A stretch of DNA of 64,000 bases from Sphingopyxis sp. CCNWLW2. GTDB lineage: Bacteria > Pseudomonadota > Alphaproteobacteria > Sphingomonadales > Sphingomonadaceae. Shown in pieces: positions 59,705 through 64,000 of the stretch; the first letter of the stretch is position 1; every line of letters starts with the position of its first letter. A model generated the notes under the pieces. That model was not told the DNA's origin. It saw only the letters and a list, made by a program, of their open reading frames with translations, and ran no database searches. The translations under genes were made by a program, and so were the position numbers. The DNA lies in assembly GCF_037095755.1 (NCBI RefSeq), contig NZ_JBAWKJ010000001.1, forward strand, positions 1,119,001-1,183,000, read 5' to 3'.

Positions 59705-62460
59705 GCCGCGACGGCATCCTCGCCGTGGCTCGTCGCCGCTTCGAGCAGGCGTTTCTCGAGGCTCTTTACCCGCGCCGCGCTGTCGATCTTGTCGCCGATC
59801 AGGTCGGTGACATAGAAGGTGTCGACGGCGCGTTCGCCATAGGTCGCGACATGCGCGCTGTGTACCGTCACCTTCGACTGGAACAGCGCATAGGCGAGCT
59901 GGTTGAGCAGCGCGGGACGATCCTGCGCGTTGACCTCGATCACCGTAAACCGATTGGAAGCCTTATTGTCGACAAAGACGTTGGGCGCGACGCGGAACGC
60001 CTCGGCGCGCGTGCGCGGCAGCGCCCGCGCTTCGAGTTTGGGCAGCAATTTGTGGCGGTTGGCGAGCGCATCCTCGATCGCGCGCGTCAACCGGTCGATC
60101 TGCCCTGCCTCGGCAAACGGCCGGCCGAGCGGGTCCTGGACGAGGAAATTGTCGAGCGCGAGCCCGTCGCGCGTCGTGTGGATGCGCGCATCGATGATGT
60201 TGCCGCCGGCAAGATGGATGCCGCCTGCCATGCGGTAGAACAGCCCCGGATGGTCGGCGGCGAGTACCATCACCAGCGTCGCGCCGCGATCCTCGTCGGG
60301 CACCGCGGCGATGTGGAGCGGGGCGTCGCCCGCTTCGCGGATGTGGCGCAGGTTTGCCGCGATCACTTCGACCGGTTCGGCGATCCAATAGCTTTCGGGC
60401 AGCGGTCTGATCAGTTTGGCGAAGCCCTTGTCATCGAGGCCGAGCAGCACTTGCGCCGCTTCTTTCTTCGCCGCAATCCGCGTCTCGCGCCCCTTCTGCT
60501 TGTGGCCGAGCCGCAGCACTTCCTCGGCGGCGTCGAACAATTCGGTGAGCAATTGGCGCTTCCAGCTGTTCCACACACCGGGGCCGACCGCGCGGATGTC
60601 GACGACGGTGAGCACGAGCAACAGGCGCAGGCGTTCGGGCGATTGCACGACCTGCGCGAAATCGAGGATCGTCTTGAAATCGGCGAGGTCGCGCTTGAAC
60701 GCGGTCGCCGACATGAGGAGATGATAGCGCACGAGCCACGAGACGGTCTCGGTCTCCGCCTCGTTCAATCCCAACCGCGGGCAGACGCGCAGCGCCAGTT
60801 CGGCGCCGAGCACGCTATGGTCGCCGCCGCGCCCCTTGGCGATGTCGTGGAGCAGCACCGCGACATAGATGACGCGCCGCGAATGGATCTGGTCCATGAT
60901 CGCGGTCGACAGCGGATGATCGTCCTTGAGCCGGTTCTGCTCGATGTCCGCGAGCAGCCCGATCGCGCGGATCGTATGCTCATCGACGGTATAATGATGA
61001 TACATGTCGAACTGCATCTGCGCGACGACGCGGCCGAAATCGGGCACGAAGCGACCGAACACCCCCGCCTCGTTCATCCAGCGCAGCACCGTTTCGGGAT
61101 CGCGCGGGCTCGTCAGCACGTCGAGGAACAGCTCGTTCGCGCGCGCGATGCGGCGGACCCCGCGCGCGTCGATCAGCTTCGCATCGTGGCGCGCCTGCCG
61201 CATCGCCTGCGGATGGATTTCGAGGCCATGCTTGTCGGCGAGCGCAAAAATCTCGACCAGCCGCACCGGGTCCTGCTGAAAAAAATCATCACTCGGCAAC
61301 GCGAGCCGGCCGCGGTCGAGGACGAAGCCGTGGAGCTTGCCCGGGCGCCGCCGGATCGTCGGCAAGAAGCGCCGCCCGCGCGCCGCCATCTGGTCGTCGA
61401 GATGCGCGAGGAAGGTGCCGGTGACGTCGCCGACGCTTTTGGCGTGGAGGAAATAGAGCTGCATGAAGCGCTCGACCGCGCTCTTGCCCGGCCGGTCGGC
61501 GAAGTGCATCCGCCGCGCGATTTCGGGCTGGAAGTCGAAGGTCAGCCGGTCCTCGGCGCGGCCGGCGAGAATATGGAGGTGACAGCGCACCGCGAGCAGG
61601 AAATTTTCGGCGCGCGCGAACTGGCGAAGCTCGCGCCCCGACATCAGCCCCGCGTCGACCAGCTCGGGCACGGTGCGCACGCGGTGGATGAACTTGCCGA
61701 TCCAGAACAGCGTGTGGAGGTCGCGCAGCCCCCCCTTCCCTTCCTTCACATTGGGCTCGACGACATAGCGCGAGTCGCCCATGCGCTTGTGCCGCTCATC
61801 GCGTTCGGCGAGTTTTTCGGCGACGAACGCGCGCGCATTGCCCGCGACGACCTCGGCATCGAAGCGCGCCGACGCTTGGTCGTAAAGCGCGCGGTCGCCC
61901 CAGATGAAACGCCCTTCGAGCAGCGCGGTGCGGATCGTGAGGTCCTCTTTCGCGGCGCGCACCATCTCGTCGAGCGAGCGGCTCGAATGGCCGACCTTCA
62001 GCCCGAGATCCCACAAAGTATAGAGCTGCGCTTCGATCACCTGTTCGGTCCAGCTCGTCTGCTTGAACGGGGTGAGGAAGCCGATGTCGATATCGCTGTG
62101 CGGCGCCATTTCGCCGCGGCCGTAGCCGCCGACCGCGATCAAAGTGATCCGCTCGCCCGCCGAGCGGTTCGCCGACGGATACAGATAGCCGGTGGTGAAA
62201 TCATGGCTGAGGCGGATGATCTGATCGATCAGGAACGCCGTCGCATTCGCCGCGACGCGCCCCGAAGACGGGCGTTCGAGCAGCCGGCGCTCGATCTCGG
62301 CGCGGCCAGCTTCCAGCGCGCCCTTGAGCAGATCGACCATTGCGCGGCGGCGTTTGCCCGTGTCGCTCGTTTCACCGGCGATCTCTTCGAGCCGCCCCGC
62401 CAGCGCGCGGCGATCGATGATCGCGCGGCGCTGGTCGAGGTTGTCGAACAGGTCGCTCAT
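59701..62460 (-). CDS. glnD: PII uridylyltransferase / uridylyl-removing enzyme GlnD
   Basis: A 919-residue bifunctional nitrogen sensor that uridylylates PII proteins when nitrogen is limiting and removes UMP when glutamine is high. Order: nucleotidyltransferase domain with GGYGRGEMAPHSDIDIGFL (near 110), HD domain with LLHDIAKGRGGDHSVLGAEL (near 540), then two C-terminal ACT domains binding glutamine (VLAADHPGLFYRMAGG, VNAQDRPALLNQLAYA). It overlaps the mutS stop by 4 bp and is thus in the same transcript. Confidence 0.98.
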   Translation of the reverse strand: MSDLFDNLDQRRAIIDRRALAGRLEEIAGETSDTGKRRRAMVDLLKGALEAGRAEIERRLLERPSSGRVAANATAFLIDQIIRLSHDFTTGYLYPSANRSAGERITLIAVGGYGRGEMAPHSDIDIGFLTPFKQTSWTEQVIEAQLYTLWDLGLKVGHSSRSLDEMVRAAKEDLTIRTALLEGRFIWGDRALYDQASARFDAEVVAGNARAFVAEKLAERDERHKRMGDSRYVVEPNVKEGKGGLRDLHTLFWIGKFIHRVRTVPELVDAGLMSGRELRQFARAENFLLAVRCHLHILAGRAEDRLTFDFQPEIARRMHFADRPGKSAVERFMQLYFLHAKSVGDVTGTFLAHLDDQMAARGRRFLPTIRRRPGKLHGFVLDRGRLALPSDDFFQQDPVRLVEIFALADKHGLEIHPQAMRQARHDAKLIDARGVRRIARANELFLDVLTSPRDPETVLRWMNEAGVFGRFVPDFGRVVAQMQFDMYHHYTVDEHTIRAIGLLADIEQNRLKDDHPLSTAIMDQIHSRRVIYVAVLLHDIAKGRGGDHSVLGAELALRVCPRLGLNEAETETVSWLVRYHLLMSATAFKRDLADFKTILDFAQVVQSPERLRLLLVLTVVDIRAVGPGVWNSWKRQLLTELFDAAEEVLRLGHKQKGRETRIAAKKEAAQVLLGLDDKGFAKLIRPLPESYWIAEPVEVIAANLRHIREAGDAPLHIAAVPDEDRGATLVMVLAADHPGLFYRMAGGIHLAGGNIIDARIHTTRDGLALDNFLVQDPLGRPFAEAGQIDRLTRAIEDALANRHKLLPKLEARALPRTRAEAFRVAPNVFVDNKASNRFTVIEVNAQDRPALLNQLAYALFQSKVTVHSAHVATYGERAVDTFYVTDLIGDKIDSAARVKSLEKRLLEAATSHGEDAVAA

Positions 62461-64000
62461 CGCTCGTCGGCCATCAGCCGCTTGAGCGTGTAAAGCGCGT
62501 CGAGTGCCTCGCGCGGGGCGAGCGCATCGGGATCGATACCTGCCAGCGCCTCGCGCAACGCATCCTTCACCGCCGCGGGCGCCTCGGCGAGCGTTGCGGC
62601 GAACAGCGGCAGATCGTCGAGCCCTGCCGCGAGCCCGCCGGTCTTCTCACGCCCCGCCTCGAGCTTGGCGAGCACCGCTTCGGCGCGCTTCACCACCCCC
62701 GCAGGAACGCCCGCGAGGCGCGCGACCGCGAGGCCGTAGCTGCGATCGGCGGGCCCCTCGGCGAGTTCGTGGAGCAGCACCAGATCGCCCTGCCATTCGC
62801 GCGCGCGGACATGGTGGAGCGACAGCGCGTTCAGCGTTTCGGCGAGGCGCGTCAGCTCGTGATAGTGGGTCGCGAACAGGCAGCGGCACTTGTTGACCTC
62901 GTGCACCGCCTCGACCACCGACCAGGCGAGCGCGAGCCCGTCGTAAGTCGAGGTGCCGCGCCCGACCTCGTCGAGAATGACGAAGCTTTGCGGGGTCGCC
63001 TGCGCGAGGATCGCTGCGGTCTCGACCATCTCGACCATGAAGGTCGAGCGCCCGCGCGCCAGATTGTCGCTCGCGCCGACACGGCTGAACAGCCGGTCGA
63101 CGAGCCCGAGCTTCGCTGACGCCGCCGGCACGAACCCGCCCGCCTGCGCGAGCACGACGATCAGCGCATTCTGGCGCAGGAAGGTCGATTTACCGCCCAT
63201 GTTCGGGCCGGTGACGAGCCACAGTCGGTCGCTTGTCGAGAGTGAGACATCGTTGGGGACGAAACGCTCGCCCGATTTCGCCAGCGCGGCTTCGACCACC
63301 GGATGCCGCCCGCCGCTGACGTCGAGGCACGGCTCGTCGGCGAGGTCGGGGCGGCACCAATTGTGGCTCATCGCATGATCGGCGAGTGCCGCGGCGACGT
63401 CGATGCGCGCGAGCACGTCGCAGCTCGCGGCGATCGCCTCGCGCCGCGCGATCGCGGCGTCGGTCAGCGATTCGAGGTGCGCCATTTCGGCAGCGATCGC
63501 GTGGACGCCCGCCTGCGTGACCCGGCTCGCGGCTTCGTGGAGGTCGGACGAGTTGAAGCGAACAACGCCCGCGAGCGTCTGGCGGTGGGTGAAGCCCGAT
63601 TCGGGAGCCATCAGCGCGTCGGCGTGCTTCGCGGGCACTTCGACATGATAGCCGAGCACGCCATTGTGGCGGATCTTGAGCGAGGCGATGCCGGTGCGGT
63701 CGCGATAGTCGGCTTCGAGCAACGCGATCGCCTTGCGCCCGTCGCGTGCGGTTTCGCGCAGCGCGTCGAGCGCATGGTCGTACCCTTCGGCGACATAGCC
63801 GCCCTGCGCGGCGTCGACCGGCGGGGTTTCGATCAGCGCGCGGCTGAGTTCGTCGACGAGCGTGCCATGGCCGTCGAGCCCCGGAAGCAGCCGCGTGAGC
63901 AAAGGCGGCAGGTCGGGCCGGCGCGCGAGACGTTCGCGGAGCAGCCGCGCGCCGCCGAGCGCATCGCGCAGCTGCGCGAGGTCGCGCGGTCCGCCGCGCC
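62457..64000 (-). CDS. mutS: DNA mismatch repair ATPase MutS (N-terminus beyond window)
   Basis: 514 C-terminal codons are inside the window; the frame stays open to the right edge, so the 5' part is missing. Visible: end of the core/lever region (GGPRDLAQLRDALGG), the clamp and the ATPase domain. Walker A is GPNMGGKSTFLRQNA, the Q-region is in FVPAASAKLGLVDRLFSRVG, Walker B in FVILDEVGRGTSTYDG and the signature region RSTFMVEM. The C-terminal dimerisation tail is short. MutS recognises mismatches with MutL. It precedes glnD with 4-bp overlap. Confidence 0.97.
   Translation of the reverse strand, partial: RGGPRDLAQLRDALGGARLLRERLARRPDLPPLLTRLLPGLDGHGTLVDELSRALIETPPVDAAQGGYVAEGYDHALDALRETARDGRKAIALLEADYRDRTGIASLKIRHNGVLGYHVEVPAKHADALMAPESGFTHRQTLAGVVRFNSSDLHEAASRVTQAGVHAIAAEMAHLESLTDAAIARREAIAASCDVLARIDVAAALADHAMSHNWCRPDLADEPCLDVSGGRHPVVEAALAKSGERFVPNDVSLSTSDRLWLVTGPNMGGKSTFLRQNALIVVLAQAGGFVPAASAKLGLVDRLFSRVGASDNLARGRSTFMVEMVETAAILAQATPQSFVILDEVGRGTSTYDGLALAWSVVEAVHEVNKCRCLFATHYHELTRLAETLNALSLHHVRAREWQGDLVLLHELAEGPADRSYGLAVARLAGVPAGVVKRAEAVLAKLEAGREKTGGLAAGLDDLPLFAATLAEAPAAVKDALREALAGIDPDALAPREALDALYTLKRLMADER

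Noticed and set aside
59725..62493. 922-codon open frame on the plus strand opposite glnD
   Set aside because: Antisense shadow of glnD; composition Arg/Glu/Asp-rich, no motif, no ribosome-binding site.
1..64000. tRNA or rRNA genes, insertion sequences, prophage, integrons, CRISPR arrays
   Set aside because: Intergenic gaps are short and were read one by one; no cloverleaf, transposase, integrase or regularly spaced repeat was seen. A tRNAscan or covariance run would be decisive.

Overview
This window is a gene-dense, GC-rich stretch of an alphaproteobacterial chromosome. Almost every gene is a recognisable housekeeping or small accessory gene. Alphaproteobacterial markers are the cell-division regulators MipZ and DivK, MmcB, COQ9-family, DUF3572 and DUF3576 proteins, and a TTAA-N7-TTGA CtrA-like site. 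Codon choice, the Type B ribosomal protein L36 and dispersed palindromes of the kind common in sphingomonads point to Sphingomonadaceae. A Sphingopyxis-like genus is my best guess from protein feel, not from a search. I saw no tRNA or rRNA gene, insertion sequence, prophage, integrase or CRISPR array.

Layout. 0-6.5 kb: lptE (cut by the window edge), leuS, a DUF3576 lipoprotein, an unrecognised exported protein, a ThiE/TenI-like protein, the YggS-type PLP protein and a GyrI-like protein. 6.6-10.1 kb: a DUF4402 protein and an overlapping type III polyketide synthase / methyltransferase / FAD oxidoreductase operon. 10.1-14.6 kb: msrB, a bifunctional PBP1A-like protein and an overlapping SCO / YcgN / YgjP set. 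14.7-17.7 kb: an ankyrin protein, then ribB and ribH with an unknown membrane protein; RibB carries an N-terminal helix-turn-helix-like segment. 17.8-26.4 kb: an Old Yellow Enzyme, a DMT transporter, a COQ9 protein, feoAB, ssb, mmcB, and a second riboflavin operon (ribD, ribE). 26.4-26.6 kb: a likely unannotated small RNA. 26.7-33.3 kb: a thioesterase, three peptidases, a MarR regulator and a HAD hydrolase. 33.4-38.4 kb: rpmJ, rpoN, lptB, a phosphomannomutase and mipZ. 38.4-45.7 kb: panC, a SEL1-like protein, a GNAT/RidA/HAD/DUF3572 operon, divK, a glycine-zipper protein, an unlisted 53-residue ORF, an Lrp regulator, rpmG and tonB. 45.8-54.4 kb: gltX, nadE, prs, a TetR regulator, a histidinol-phosphatase-like protein, rpmI-rplT, a Kazal-like lipoprotein and an AraC regulator. 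54.5-64 kb: pheST, an esterase, ogt, glnD and mutS (cut by the right edge).

How the parts work together. Riboflavin synthesis is covered by two separate operons, ribB-ribH and ribD-ribE. The GTP cyclohydrolase II half of RibB has lost its zinc cysteines, so that step must be encoded elsewhere. Envelope functions (LptE, LptB, PBP1A, phosphomannomutase, TonB), translation (LeuS, GltX, PheST, L20, L33, L35, L36) and genome upkeep (MutS, SSB, MmcB, Ogt) dominate. The most interesting points are the helix-turn-helix/RibB fusion facing three ATGTGA half-sites, the candidate small RNA with a CU-rich loop, the srsABC-like type III polyketide operon, and several clean palindromic operators (MarR, TetR, a Zur-like box at tonB, a Fur-like box at feoA).
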